Of a DNA stretch of 64,000 nt, positions 17,628-26,937 are shown in pieces. A model generated the notes under the pieces. That model saw only the letters and a list, made by a program, of their open reading frames with translations. It was not told the DNA's origin and made no database searches. Location: NCBI GenBank assembly GCA_964386535.1, contig CAYLRY010000001.1:1-64000 (forward strand), written 5' to 3'. The stretch comes from CAYLRY01 sp964386535. GTDB taxonomy: Bacteria > Chloroflexota > Dehalococcoidia > Dehalococcoidales > UBA3254. The translations under genes and the position numbers were made by a program. Within the stretch, counting starts at the first letter, position 1, and each line of letters begins with the position of its first letter.

Positions 17628-18503
17628 TCAGTGGCGTATATCTTCAATAACCTGGATTTCAAAGAGGTACGGCCACAATTTTCCGGTAACAAAGAGACGG
17701 TCAGTCTCAACGTCAAAAGCAATACCGTTCAGGACATCTACTTTCCCGGCAAACTCCGCAGATAGGAGCCCGGACAAATCAAGCCAGCCGCTAACCTGTC
17801 CGTTTGAAGGGTCAATCATGGCAATTTTATCAGTATACCAGATGTTGGCAAAAATGCGGTCTTTAATATATTCCAGTTCATTTATCTTAAATACCGGGAT
17901 CCCGTTATCCAGAACCACTATACTTCCTGAAGTTTGCAGGGTAAGAGGATCCAGAAAATATAACCGGGATGTACCGTCGCTCATGACCAACCGGTTCCCC
18001 CAGGTAGTAATGCCCCAACCCTCTGTAGGATAGGTGAATTGACGGAGGATATCAAAACTGTTTTTGTTATAAACAAAGCCGGTGTGGCTTTGATAGGTCA
18101 ATTGGATCAGGGTTTCTTTATATGCGGTGATCCCTTCACCCCAATACTCTTCCGGTAACTGGTAGTTCTGCAAGACCTCTCCGGTTTCCAGCTCAACCCT
18201 GCGCAAAGATGAATGCCGGTGTCTTCCCGTTCCCTCGTAAAGACGGCCTTGATCAAAGGTCAGTCCCTGGGTAAAAGCCTGAGGATCATGCGGAAAGACA
18301 TTGATAACTCTATAGGTATAATATTGTACCGGTTGAGGGGCAGAAATAACAGGAGTAGTGAGAGGCAATGAAGCGGCGGCCGGAGACGAGACGCCGTTCG
18401 CTGGTTTTAACGGGGCGGTTGAGCAGGATAAAAGGAACAGAGGCAAAACAACCCCGCAGACGATAAAATTTAAAGCTATACGAAGTGGGATTAATTGCAT
18501 CAT
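17628..18503 (-). CDS. Glutaminyl-peptide cyclotransferase, lipoprotein
   Basis: A 291-residue protein of the plant/bacterial-type glutamine cyclotransferase family, a five-bladed beta-propeller. The signal peptide ends LFLLSCS, a lipobox, and a Pro/Ala/Thr linker follows to about residue 55. Family blocks are FPHDPQAFTQGLTFDQGRLYEGTGRH, YWGEGITAYKETLIQLTYQ, GWGITTWGNRLVMSDGT and INELEYIKDRIFANIW. The enzyme converts N-terminal Gln of peptides to pyroglutamate outside the cytoplasm. It could protect exported proteins, and its neighbour two genes on is an exported serpin, but a shared role is only speculation. The ATG start has a weak ribosome site. Confidence 0.92.
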   Translation of the reverse strand: MMQLIPLRIALNFIVCGVVLPLFLLSCSTAPLKPANGVSSPAAASLPLTTPVISAPQPVQYYTYRVINVFPHDPQAFTQGLTFDQGRLYEGTGRHRHSSLRRVELETGEVLQNYQLPEEYWGEGITAYKETLIQLTYQSHTGFVYNKNSFDILRQFTYPTEGWGITTWGNRLVMSDGTSRLYFLDPLTLQTSGSIVVLDNGIPVFKINELEYIKDRIFANIWYTDKIAMIDPSNGQVSGWLDLSGLLSAEFAGKVDVLNGIAFDVETDRLFVTGKLWPYLFEIQVIEDIRH

Positions 18504-18632
18504 CGGGAATCCGGTCTATTCACAAAAATCGGTTCAGTATAAAATCATTATTATACTATACCTGTAGAAGCCATTTCGTAAAGCAAACCGGATGTTAAGG
18601 TGAAGATGCGCTCAATGTTTGAGATTATATAT

Positions 18633-20558
18633 CTATACTGCCAGCCCCCTTTGCGCCAGATCCTGTGCCACCTCATTTAACTTCAGTTCGTTCAGTTTAG
18701 CTTTAGTGGGATACCCGGTCTCAACATCCCAGCCCCGCAGACGGTAGTATTCGGTTTTCATGTCTTCGAACTTCTGACGGTCGAGTATACTGCCTGTGCG
18801 GGAAATTATGGCTCCTCCGGGGCCCGGCATAATGGCCTCAGGATTAAAGAAGACCTCACCAGGCTTCATGGGTTCATCATGAAAATAATCCAGAACGGTA
18901 TCATCCCGGCGGCCCCGCCAGCCCAGCCGGAGCTGAACAGCCCTTTCCAGGTTACAGATCCTTTCCCCGATTTCAGCCAGGCCGGCTTCATCCGTCTCTT
19001 TGCCAGTAATAGCCGAAAAAATCTGGTTTTCCAGAGTGGGATCACCCACATGTTCGCCCGGAGTGTTGATGGCCATCATGGGCCACATTAGATCACAGAG
19101 GATCAGGCTTTCCTTGGCGTATACCCGGTCCTGGATTTTTTTAGCGGCCAGGGCCTTTCCTTCATAGGTAGAAAAATCTGCAGCTATTTCACCGCCCCAA
19201 AATCTTCCGGCGGCTTTCCGGATATCATCACTGTTAAAAAAGGCATTGGGCATGTTACGTGCCCAGTTAAGCCAGCTCATGATGGGAATACTGACACCGT
19301 GGAGCTGCTGGATGGGACGGCGGGGTTCTGTGGCATACAGCAGGCCCGTGGTAATGAAAAGACGGGGGTCGTAGTCCTTAGCTTCCCCGGCACGGGTGGC
19401 TACAAATTTAGATACCAAATCTTTAGCCCGGGGGCCAATTTCGGCAGCGGCTTTATCGAGACCCTGTGCCAGGACGGCTCCAAACCCCTGCCGCAAGGCT
19501 ATCATGCGGGTTAAAATTTCTATAAATTCGGCGCTGCCGGCCCTGGAAAAAGGCAGTCCGGTCTCCTTTTCTGTGATCAAGCCCTGTTTATAACATTCGA
19601 TGACCCAGAGCACCAGGGGGGCCATAACCCCGGTATCCAGGCTGTAGCCGTCTACCAGCCGGATGCCCCTTAACTCAGCGTCATTCCAGCCGCCATGATA
19701 ATCCCGTGAGGGCTGTTTATAAATACTGGTAGCCTGACAGAAAGACTTGTATTTCCGGTTGTTTTCACCGGGATACATTTGCCGGGAACAGCCGATACCG
19801 CAACCATAGCATTCTTCGGTAACTGTGAGGCCGGCGATGCCCCAGGGAGAAGGGCGGCCGGAGGGAGAACCACGCAGAGTCTTGATTTGATTTATTATTT
19901 CCCCCAGCCTTTCAGGATCAGCAGCAACCGGCTTTTTACTTCCGGCAGCCACAATAGCCTTCAGGTTTTTGGAGCCCATAACGCCACCCAGACCTCCTGA
20001 GGCAGAGGCTATTTCATCAGCGGACACAGTGGCAAAGACTACCTGGTTTTCACCAGCCGGGCCGGTGGTAAGAATACTGATCTCAGACCCCAGTTCAGCC
20101 TTCAGAAGGTCCATGGTATCATAAGTTGATTTACCCCACAGTGATGCAGCATCTCTGATATCCACCTGACCATCGTGAATAAAAAGAAAGACCGGCTTAT
20201 CAGCCTTTCCCTGGACAGCCACGGCATCAAATCCGGCAGCTTTCAGAGCGTTACCCCATTTACCGCCTCCGTTGCCGTAGGAAAAGGCCTCCGGGTTATT
20301 GTTGGGTGATTTTCCGCAGACCTGCCAGCGGCTGCCGGCCACCCCGATGAAACCGGTGGTAGGACCGGTAACAGCCAGAAAGCAGTTATCCGGTTCCAAA
20401 GCTTTCGCTTCAACCGGTACCATATCCCAGAACAGTTTCGCGGCAAAACCTCTCCCGCCCAGAAAGCGTTCTGTATAGTCTGCCGCAGGCAGGCGCGTGA
20501 TTTGATTGTCTGACAGGTCTACCTTCAGTATTTCTCCGGCATAACCGTATTCAGCCAT
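18633..20558 (-). CDS. Aldehyde:ferredoxin oxidoreductase family protein
   Basis: A 641-residue tungsten or molybdenum bis-pterin enzyme. The N-terminal domain shows GGRGFAAKLFWD and VTGPTTGFIGVAGSRW; the pterin-binding region follows, with GPAGENQVVFATVSAD and ASGGLGGVMGSKNLKAI. Cluster ligands are in CYGCGIGCSR (CxxCxxxC, about residues 250-257), with the fourth Cys likely in LILCDLMW (about 465). Members oxidise aldehydes to acids with ferredoxin as acceptor or run in reverse. A good GGAGGAG site precedes the ATG. The gene follows rubrerythrin by 111 bp. No pterin-synthesis or tungstate-transport gene is in the window, so the natural aldehyde is unknown. Confidence 0.95.
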   Translation of the reverse strand: MAEYGYAGEILKVDLSDNQITRLPAADYTERFLGGRGFAAKLFWDMVPVEAKALEPDNCFLAVTGPTTGFIGVAGSRWQVCGKSPNNNPEAFSYGNGGGKWGNALKAAGFDAVAVQGKADKPVFLFIHDGQVDIRDAASLWGKSTYDTMDLLKAELGSEISILTTGPAGENQVVFATVSADEIASASGGLGGVMGSKNLKAIVAAGSKKPVAADPERLGEIINQIKTLRGSPSGRPSPWGIAGLTVTEECYGCGIGCSRQMYPGENNRKYKSFCQATSIYKQPSRDYHGGWNDAELRGIRLVDGYSLDTGVMAPLVLWVIECYKQGLITEKETGLPFSRAGSAEFIEILTRMIALRQGFGAVLAQGLDKAAAEIGPRAKDLVSKFVATRAGEAKDYDPRLFITTGLLYATEPRRPIQQLHGVSIPIMSWLNWARNMPNAFFNSDDIRKAAGRFWGGEIAADFSTYEGKALAAKKIQDRVYAKESLILCDLMWPMMAINTPGEHVGDPTLENQIFSAITGKETDEAGLAEIGERICNLERAVQLRLGWRGRRDDTVLDYFHDEPMKPGEVFFNPEAIMPGPGGAIISRTGSILDRQKFEDMKTEYYRLRGWDVETGYPTKAKLNELKLNEVAQDLAQRGLAV

Positions 20559-20669
20559 TTTTCTCCTCCTCGAATTAGTGGTAAGTATTCCTCTCTCAGT
20601 GGCGCTATTTTAAGAGGAATTATTGTGAAACCATAACCAAAAACCAACGGCATAGGCCTCCGGTTACCT

Positions 20670-21173
20670 TTATTCCACTTTTTTATACATGTTTGAGCTG
20701 GAACCACATACCGGACATTTAACCGGTATTTCCCGTACTGCCAGATTCCCACAGGAGTGACATACGAAGTAGGTATCAGGAGAAACCGGCGTTCCGTTTT
20801 TAATACTTTGCAGGGCTTTTTCAAATTGATCGTTGTGGGTTTTTTCCGCTTTATCGGCATGGTCGAAGGAAATTCTGGCGCGTTCATTTCTTTCGATAGT
20901 AGCCTGCTCTGTAAAACCCGGATAAACGCGGGTTATCTCGTAATGTTCGCTGGTGGCGCCTGCCAGCAGATTATCTTTGGTGGAGCCGATTCCGCCCATG
21001 ACCTGAAAATGGTTCCTGGCATGTACCAGTTCAGCTTCAGCCACTGCTCTGAATAACCTGGCATATGCAGGTAAGCCTTCGTTTTCAGCTTTGGTAGCAA
21101 AAAAAGTATAGCGGACATAGGCCTGACATTCATTAGAAAAAGCAGATTGCAGGTTGCCTTCGGTTTTAAACAT
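20670..21173 (-). CDS. Rubrerythrin
   Basis: A 167-residue oxygen-defence protein. The N-terminal ferritin-like four-helix bundle supplies the diiron site, with ExxH motifs in EAELVHARNHF and KAEKTHNDQFE. The C-terminal rubredoxin-like domain binds iron through CHSCGN and CPVCGSS. Rubrerythrins reduce hydrogen peroxide to water using NADH or reduced rubredoxin in anaerobes. The first residues are MFKTEGNLQSAFSNE, with a GGAGATG ribosome site. It precedes the oxygen-sensitive AOR on the same strand, which suggests protection of that enzyme, though this is inference. Confidence 0.95.
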   Translation of the reverse strand: MFKTEGNLQSAFSNECQAYVRYTFFATKAENEGLPAYARLFRAVAEAELVHARNHFQVMGGIGSTKDNLLAGATSEHYEITRVYPGFTEQATIERNERARISFDHADKAEKTHNDQFEKALQSIKNGTPVSPDTYFVCHSCGNLAVREIPVKCPVCGSSSNMYKKVE

Positions 21174-21282
21174 ACAACATCTCCTGATTTTTAGATTACC
21201 GGTAAACGTTTTAAGGGGATATCTGCCAGTTTCAGTAAGTTATAGGCTATTATACGGCAAATCAATCAAATAAGGAAACCGC

Positions 21283-21311
21283 TTGACAAAAGGGGTTTTA
21301 TCATTTAGTAT
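21283..21311 (+). promoter_or_regulatory. Promoter of the ERF gene
   Basis: A perfect -35 TTGACA (21283-21288), a 17-bp spacer and TAGTAT at 21306-21311 form a good sigma-70-type promoter. The -10 lies inside the left arm of the palindromic operator. Confidence 0.7.
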
Positions 21312-21336
21312 ATAAGAACAAATGTTCTTATATACT
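21307..21336. promoter_or_regulatory. LexA-type palindromic operator over the ERF promoter
   Basis: A perfect inverted repeat with 14-bp arms and a 2-bp centre: AGTATATAAGAACA, AA, TGTTCTTATATACT. The core GAAC-AAAT-GTTC matches the GAAC-N4-GTTC box recognised by Gram-positive-type LexA. It covers the -10 element, the classical repressor position, 34 bp before the start codon. Binding by LexA is inferred, not shown. Confidence 0.65.
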
Positions 21337-21370
21337 TTACTTGAAATTATCAGTTTAAGAGAGGTAGTCA

Positions 21371-22006
21371 ATGGAACAGAGCATGAATATCAGCGAATTA
21401 GCCAAAGCCCTGAATAAAATGCAGGGAGAACTGAAAACAGTTTGCCGTGACAAGATTAACCCCTATTTTAATTCAAAATATGCGGACCTTTCCGCTATCT
21501 GGGATGCCTGCCGCAAACCCCTGGCGGATAACGGTTTAAGTCTTATACAGACTACAGACAGGGTAGGCGAGGATATTGTTTTAGAAACACTGCTTTTACA
21601 TGAGACCGGTGAGTGGATCAAAGGTAAACTGCCGATCAATGCGGTAAGAGACGAGCCTCAGGCTATCGGCTCGGCAATATCGTATGCCCGCCGCTATGCC
21701 ATGTCTGCCATGCTGGGTATTGTATCTGACGAGGATGATGATGCCGAGTCTGGGGCCGTGCATCAGGCGCGCCGGAGTAGCAGCCAATATCAGGGCATGC
21801 CACCAGCAGTTGAGAAGAAAGACGGTATTCCCCATAACGGTAAAATAACCGCCGAGCAGATAAACCTTTTGGATAGTTATAAAAAAGCCGGTTATAATAT
21901 TGCCGAAAAGGTGAAGAAATACGGCTGGCAGGCGGAGAAAATAAATGATTTTACTTACGAACAGGCCAGGAGGCTGATCAACGAATTTCAGTTTGGACAC
22001 AATTAG
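21371..22006 (+). CDS. ERF-family single-strand DNA annealing protein
   Basis: A 211-residue protein whose first 130 residues match the ERF superfamily of phage recombinases: LAKALNKMQGELKTVCRDK, YFNSKYADLSAIWDACRKPLADNGLSLIQT and the end EPQAIGSAISYARRYAMSAMLGIV. ERF proteins anneal single-stranded DNA in recombination and are usually phage-borne. After DEDDDAES comes a low-complexity linker, then a small C-terminal helical domain (about 160-205) starting KITAEQINLLDSY. GAGAGGTAG precedes ATG 21371. No other phage gene is adjacent, so it may be a domesticated repair gene; its LexA-like operator fits a DNA-damage role. Confidence 0.9.
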   Translation: MEQSMNISELAKALNKMQGELKTVCRDKINPYFNSKYADLSAIWDACRKPLADNGLSLIQTTDRVGEDIVLETLLLHETGEWIKGKLPINAVRDEPQAIGSAISYARRYAMSAMLGIVSDEDDDAESGAVHQARRSSSQYQGMPPAVEKKDGIPHNGKITAEQINLLDSYKKAGYNIAEKVKKYGWQAEKINDFTYEQARRLINEFQFGHN

Positions 22007-22125
22007 AAAAGCCGGTGGCGCGGCACCATTTAAAAATACCCGGATACTACCCCTGAGGTTTTCAGGTCTTTTATGATTGTTCAGGGCGTGCCATCCGGAC
22101 TGATTTAAGAGCTGGTAGTCCCAAA

Positions 22126-23385
22126 TTAATCCAGTTTTCTTAAATGGGGCACAAAAATGAAAGTTACAGCCGAGATGAAAGTCAGGATTATAGCAAAGCT
22201 GCCAATAACCCATTGAACAGGCAGAGCCTCCACCATGAGACCCGCTACAAAGGCAAACAGACTGACCACACCCCATTCGAGCATAAGAATACTCATTACC
22301 CTTCCCATAAACCTGGGTTCGGTATAACTCTGCAATAAAGCGCTGCAGACTGTCCCCACTGTCTGACCGAGTCCCGCGAAGATAAAAAACATCATTGAAA
22401 GGTTCATGGAGGTTGAAAAAGAAAAGCCAATCATTGAAAGGCCGGAAATAAGGCCGGTCACGATCAGCATAATCCCGCGTTTTTTCCCGCTCAGAGAGGC
22501 CATGATCAGGGAACCCACCAGCGCTCCGGCCCCGGAGACGCTGAGCAATAACCCCATTGCAGTGGCGCTGACTTTGAGAATATCATCTATAAAAATAGGC
22601 AACAACTGCTGCTGGCCGGGCATAGCCAGCATAATTACCACCAGGTTAAAAAGCAATACAAATAAAATGGTTCTGTCTTTACGCAGATAGTCCAGACCCT
22701 TCCTGATATCCCCCAGAATGTTGGCTCCGCTTTTTTCTATACGGCTGGTGTGCGGTACAAATAACAAAAAGACGGCCGCGTAAAGATTAAGACTGCCAAT
22801 GGTCAAATAAACAGCCTGGAAATCAAAGGCATCGATTAAAAACCCAGCCACCCCAGGGGCTGCCAGACGTAAAACGTTCATTCCCAGCACGTTCAATGCT
22901 ACGGCATTCATAGCCTGATCGCGGCTGACTATTTCAGGGATGATGGACTGGCGCGCGGGTAATAATATACCCATGATGATTCCCTGCAGCAGTGAAGTGC
23001 CTATCAGTATCCAGGCTGAACCCGAATTCTCCCGGCTGATAATGCCAGCCATCAAGGCATAGGCAATGCCGAAAGAAACGGCTGTTGAGAAAAGCAGGCT
23101 GTATATCAGAACCCATTTTTTTTGCATTCTATCTGCAATGGCGCCTCCAAAGAGGGAGAAGATGATCATGGGAACAGCAAAGGTCAGAGCCATAGTGCCC
23201 AGCAAGGCGGATGAGCCGGTCACCCGGTATATTAATAGAGATCCGGTGACTATCTGCATGTTCATGGAGGCAAATTGCCCCAGCATTCCCAGAAAATACA
23301 GGCGGTAGACCGGATGACGCAGAGAGCTGAAGGTCCGCAGGCCGATGGCGGTTAATAAATTGGGTTTATGAATTTTTTCCTGCAA
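22126..23385 (-). CDS. MFS exporter, EntS-like, paralogue A
   Basis: A 419-residue, twelve-helix major facilitator of the enterobactin-exporter-like (MFS_3) group. The block YRLYFLGMLGQFASMNMQ opens the protein and AIADRMQKKWVL is the loop 2-3 motif A. It is closely related along its whole length to the next two genes on the minus strand, and all three begin at TTG. The TTG at 23385 lacks a close Shine-Dalgarno, unlike its paralogues. It is the last gene of the array, 146 bp after paralogue B, and ends convergently with ERF. Such pumps export drugs or siderophore-like compounds; the substrate is unknown. Confidence 0.9.
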   Translation of the reverse strand: MQEKIHKPNLLTAIGLRTFSSLRHPVYRLYFLGMLGQFASMNMQIVTGSLLIYRVTGSSALLGTMALTFAVPMIIFSLFGGAIADRMQKKWVLIYSLLFSTAVSFGIAYALMAGIISRENSGSAWILIGTSLLQGIIMGILLPARQSIIPEIVSRDQAMNAVALNVLGMNVLRLAAPGVAGFLIDAFDFQAVYLTIGSLNLYAAVFLLFVPHTSRIEKSGANILGDIRKGLDYLRKDRTILFVLLFNLVVIMLAMPGQQQLLPIFIDDILKVSATAMGLLLSVSGAGALVGSLIMASLSGKKRGIMLIVTGLISGLSMIGFSFSTSMNLSMMFFIFAGLGQTVGTVCSALLQSYTEPRFMGRVMSILMLEWGVVSLFAFVAGLMVEALPVQWVIGSFAIILTFISAVTFIFVPHLRKLD

Positions 23386-23531
23386 TTTACTGATGCCTAT
23401 TGTTAAATCCTTTTATCCGGAATTTCCGATTTTTAAATATCGAGTTATCAACAAATCCAAATATAAAACATCATAACACGTCTCAATATCAGGCGATATT
23501 CCATTTTAAAGGCGATTTCACTTTTAAGGGA

Positions 23532-24788
23532 TTAATCCAACTTTCTAAGACGTGGTGAAAAGGCATAACTTAAAAAGGTGACAGCCAGCAGCGCAATCGC
23601 AAATCCCCCCACCACCCATTGTACCGGAAATACTTCAGCCAGCATGCCGGCCATGAAAGTACATAGACTGACGACGCCCCACTGCATCATAAAGATGCTC
23701 ATCACACGTCCCATATAGCCTGGCTCGGTATAAGACTGAAGCAAAGCACTGGAGATGGTCCCACGTATAGTTGAGCCCAGACCTACGAATATAATAAAGA
23801 CCAGGGATAGTGACCAGACGGAAGAGAAGGCGAATGCGATCAGGGACAGGCCGGAAACCAGACCTCCAATCAATAGAACCAGCCCGCGTTTCCTGTTTGG
23901 CAGAGCAGCCATAAGCAGCGAACCTACCAGTGCTCCAGCGCCGGAGACGCTGGAAAGCACCCCCAGACCGGTGGCGCCGACATGTAAGATATCATCTACA
24001 TAAATGGGCAACAACTGCTGATAAGGCATGGATAAAACTACCACCAGCAGTGTAAAGCCCAGAACCAGAAGAATAATACGGTCCTGGCGGATGTAGCGGT
24101 AACCCTCTTTGATATCATTCAAAATGTTAGAACTGCGGGTAATTACAGGAGAGGTATGCCGGATAAAGAGCATAAAAATGATAGCATAAACATTTAACCC
24201 GCCCATGGTAAAGAAAACGGCTTTAAAATCAAAAGCATCCACCAGGAAGCCGGCCACAGCCGGCGCTGCCAGGCTCAGCACATTCATGCCGAGCATATTT
24301 AAGGCCACTGCATTCATCGCCTGGTCACGGCTGGCTAATTCCGGTATAATGGCCTGCCTGGCCGGCATGGTAATACCAAGGATAGTGCCCTGGAGAACTG
24401 AAATCAGGATTAAGATCCACCAGGATCCTTCATTTTCCTTGCTTATTATCCCAGTATATAAAGCGGTGGCAGTGCTGAAAGAAATCACTGCCGAACAAAC
24501 CAGGGAGAATACCAGGACACGTTTTTTTTGAACGCGATCAGCAATAGCTCCGCCGAATAAAGATAATATTAAAGTAGGTATTGCCTGGGCCAGAGACATA
24601 GTTCCCAGTAAAGCGGACGATCCGGTCAACCGGTAAATCAGCAATGAGTTGGCTATCATCTGCATATTTACAGCAGCAAACTGGCCCAGCATACCGAAAA
24701 AATAAAGGCGATAACCCGGGGATTGCAATGAACTGACCGTTTTCAAACCAAAAGCATACAGGATGTTTTTATTGTTAGATGATTTCAA
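23532..24788 (-). CDS. MFS exporter, EntS-like, paralogue B
   Basis: A 418-residue MFS with twelve predicted helices. The opening YRLYFFGMLGQFAAVNMQ, the motif A loop AIADRVQKKRVL, the middle GITMPARQAIIPELASRDQAMNAVALN and the block LPIYVDDILHVGATGLG are shared with its two neighbours with only conservative changes. TTG 24788 follows AGGAAGAGGA at 8 nt. Only 17 bp separate it from the upstream paralogue C, so B and C are surely cotranscribed. Transport is probably proton-driven efflux. The tandem order C-B-A points to two local duplications. Confidence 0.9.
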   Translation of the reverse strand: MKSSNNKNILYAFGLKTVSSLQSPGYRLYFFGMLGQFAAVNMQMIANSLLIYRLTGSSALLGTMSLAQAIPTLILSLFGGAIADRVQKKRVLVFSLVCSAVISFSTATALYTGIISKENEGSWWILILISVLQGTILGITMPARQAIIPELASRDQAMNAVALNMLGMNVLSLAAPAVAGFLVDAFDFKAVFFTMGGLNVYAIIFMLFIRHTSPVITRSSNILNDIKEGYRYIRQDRIILLVLGFTLLVVVLSMPYQQLLPIYVDDILHVGATGLGVLSSVSGAGALVGSLLMAALPNRKRGLVLLIGGLVSGLSLIAFAFSSVWSLSLVFIIFVGLGSTIRGTISSALLQSYTEPGYMGRVMSIFMMQWGVVSLCTFMAGMLAEVFPVQWVVGGFAIALLAVTFLSYAFSPRLRKLD

Positions 24789-24805
24789 TTAATGAATCCT
24801 CTTCC

Positions 24806-26065
24806 TTAATCTACCTTCCTGAAACTGGGGACGAAAATCATGGCCAGGAGGGTCAGGAAGAGAAGCAAAAAAGCCAGACTGCTGACCACCCACTGCACCG
24901 GCATGAATTCAGCCATGATGCCGGCAAAAAAGGTAACCAGGCTGACGATACCCCATTCCATCATTAATATACTCATCACCCTTCCCATATACGGACCTTC
25001 CACATAGGTCTGCAATAATGCGCTGCTCAGGGTATTGCGCATAGTTTGACCGACGCCTAAAAATACCATAAAAAACAGGGAAAGCGTCCAAACAGTTAAG
25101 AAGGAAAAGCAGACCAAAGCTATGCCGGAGACAAGGCTGCTGGTGAGTAATAAAAGCCCTCTTTTCCGGTTAGGCAGGGTAGCCAGCACCAGGGAGCCCA
25201 CCATTGCGCCGGCCCCGGAAACGCTTAACAGCAGTCCCATGCCGGTAGCGCCTACTTTAAGAATATCGTCAACAAAAATAGGCAGCAATTGCTGGTATGG
25301 CATTGAAAGGACAACAGCGACCAGAGCCAGTCCCAAGATAAAAAGAATGGTCTTTTCTTTCAGGACGTATTTAAAACCTTCTTTTATATCACTTATTATA
25401 TTATTTCCGCGGTTGGAGATATGACTGGTATGGGGTACAAATAAAATAAAGAGCGCTGCATACAGGTTAAGTCCACACATGGCAAAATAAATAGATTTGA
25501 AATCGAATGCATCAATCAGGAATCCGGCAACGCCAGGGGCCAGAAAGCGCAGGACATTCATACCCAGTGTATTTAAGGCTACGGCATTCAAAGCGCCTTC
25601 ACGGCTGACAATTTCCGGTATAATAGATTGCCGTGCCGGCATCATCAGTCCCATTATGGTACCCTGCAAGAACGAAGACACCATGAGAATCCACCAGGAA
25701 CCCTGTTTGTCTTTACTGAGTATTTCCAGCATCAAAGCCAGGCCTATTCCCAGTGCAACCACGGCTGAGCAAAATAAACCCAGCATCAGCACCCGTTTTT
25801 TCTGCATCCTGTCAGCCAGGGCGCCGCCAAAAAGGGATAAGAGGAGCATGGGACAGGCGTTGGCCAGAGACATGGTACCCAAAAGAGCGGAAGAACCGGT
25901 AAGGCGGTATATCAATAATGAGCTGGTTACCTGCTGCATATTCATGGAGGCAAATTGCCCCAGCATACCCAGGAAGTAAAGACGGTAGACCGGATTTTGT
26001 AAGGAACTGAAGGTCCTGATGCCCAGGCTGGCGAATATATTTTTATGACCTTCGCTGTTGTTCAA
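24806..26065 (-). CDS. MFS exporter, EntS-like, paralogue C (first of the tandem array)
   Basis: A 419-residue MFS, the promoter-proximal copy. YRLYFLGMLGQFASMNMQQV, ALADRMQKKRVL, GLMMPARQSIIPEIVSREG and LPIFVDDILKVGATGMG match paralogues A and B. A and C share more of the N-terminal block (SSLQNPVYRLYFLGML versus SSLRHPVYRLYFLGML) than either does with B. TTG 26065 lies 8 nt from GGAAGGA. The array is separated from the cytidylate-kinase-like gene by 227 bp with a strong terminator, so it probably has its own promoter near 26070-26200, where I could not pick out clear boxes. Confidence 0.9.
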   Translation of the reverse strand: MNNSEGHKNIFASLGIRTFSSLQNPVYRLYFLGMLGQFASMNMQQVTSSLLIYRLTGSSALLGTMSLANACPMLLLSLFGGALADRMQKKRVLMLGLFCSAVVALGIGLALMLEILSKDKQGSWWILMVSSFLQGTIMGLMMPARQSIIPEIVSREGALNAVALNTLGMNVLRFLAPGVAGFLIDAFDFKSIYFAMCGLNLYAALFILFVPHTSHISNRGNNIISDIKEGFKYVLKEKTILFILGLALVAVVLSMPYQQLLPIFVDDILKVGATGMGLLLSVSGAGAMVGSLVLATLPNRKRGLLLLTSSLVSGIALVCFSFLTVWTLSLFFMVFLGVGQTMRNTLSSALLQTYVEGPYMGRVMSILMMEWGIVSLVTFFAGIMAEFMPVQWVVSSLAFLLLFLTLLAMIFVPSFRKVD

Positions 26066-26240
26066 TAATAGCGTCCTTCCCGCCTTTTTTCTTATCAGTT
26101 AAGTTGGGCATGGGTAAACCTGGAAATGAGATTTGAACTGAAAACCTATAAAGCCGATGGCTCACTCTGAAGCATAACGCCATATCCATATAGTGTATAC
26201 CTGTTGGCGCTTAAACACAATCATGTATGATATAACCAAA

Positions 26241-26280
26241 GTCCGCCGGTCAGAGCCTCTGCTCTGACCGGCGGACTTTT
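26241..26280 (-). terminator. Strong terminator after the cytidylate-kinase-like gene
   Basis: A perfect 16-bp stem (GTCCGCCGGTCAGAGC / GCTCTGACCGGCGGAC) with the loop CTCT. It lies 16 bp after the minus-strand stop at 26293. On the minus strand TTTGGTT follows it, and on the plus strand TTTT. It probably insulates the kinase-like gene from the MFS array. Confidence 0.85.
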
Positions 26281-26292
26281 AACGTGTAGAGT

Positions 26293-26937
26293 TTATCCCT
26301 CTGACTGTTGCTTTAAGTCCAGAGCCTGGATAATAAGGGAAGCGGCAGATGCATAGCTAAAATGCTCTGTATTGATAACCAGGTCATATTTTGTTGGGTC
26401 TTCCATTTCGGCCCCGAAATATCTTTTCAAAAATTCACGGGCCGCGTTATCAAACCTCTGCATTTCCTGCTTGGCTTTTTCTTCAGATAATTTTAAAGTT
26501 TCCATTACGCGTTTTAAACGCACTGCACTGGGCGCTACCATGGAAACATGTATGGTTTGAGGATGTCCCTTAAGAATAAACTGGCTGCCGCGGCCGTAGA
26601 TGACAGCGGAATAACCCTGTGCCAGTTCTTTGATAAGAGAAGTTAGTGCATCCAGATAACTGGAATCGTCCAGAGGTATTTGAGAGAAGGGAAGATAGGC
26701 CCCCTGGATACCATCTCCAATTGAATAGCCCCGTGCCAGGGCTTCGGCTATTCTCTCTTGCAGTCTGGCAGGAGGCATTTCCTTTCTGATGATTTCCTGC
26801 TCTTCAAGATTGAGCCTGGCCGCAACCTCATTGATAATCTCCCGGTCAATGTAGTCAATATGAAGCTGGCCGGCAACCAGCTTGCCTACTTCCGGTGCAC
26901 CACTGCCTAGCCTGCCTCGAATTGTCACAACAGGCAT
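26293..26937 (-). CDS. Cytidylate kinase-like family protein
   Basis: A 214-residue P-loop protein of the cytidylate-kinase-like family, which is distinct from canonical Cmk. The nucleotide loop is GRLGSGAPEVGKLVA, a GxxGSGxxxVG form typical of this family. IDREIINEVA follows, then AVIYGRGSQFILKG and VAPSAVRLKRVME, and DLVINTEHFSYASAA near the end. The family is widespread in anaerobes and its true substrate is untested. GGAGGTGG precedes the ATG. It is a single-gene unit ended by a strong hairpin. Nucleotide phosphorylation is the best guess. Confidence 0.85.
   Translation of the reverse strand: MPVVTIRGRLGSGAPEVGKLVAGQLHIDYIDREIINEVAARLNLEEQEIIRKEMPPARLQERIAEALARGYSIGDGIQGAYLPFSQIPLDDSSYLDALTSLIKELAQGYSAVIYGRGSQFILKGHPQTIHVSMVAPSAVRLKRVMETLKLSEEKAKQEMQRFDNAAREFLKRYFGAEMEDPTKYDLVINTEHFSYASAASLIIQALDLKQQSEG

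Noticed and set aside
21371..22006. Prophage or mobile island around the ERF gene
   Set aside because: No integrase, terminase, capsid or repressor genes occur nearby; neighbours are rubrerythrin and MFS transporters.
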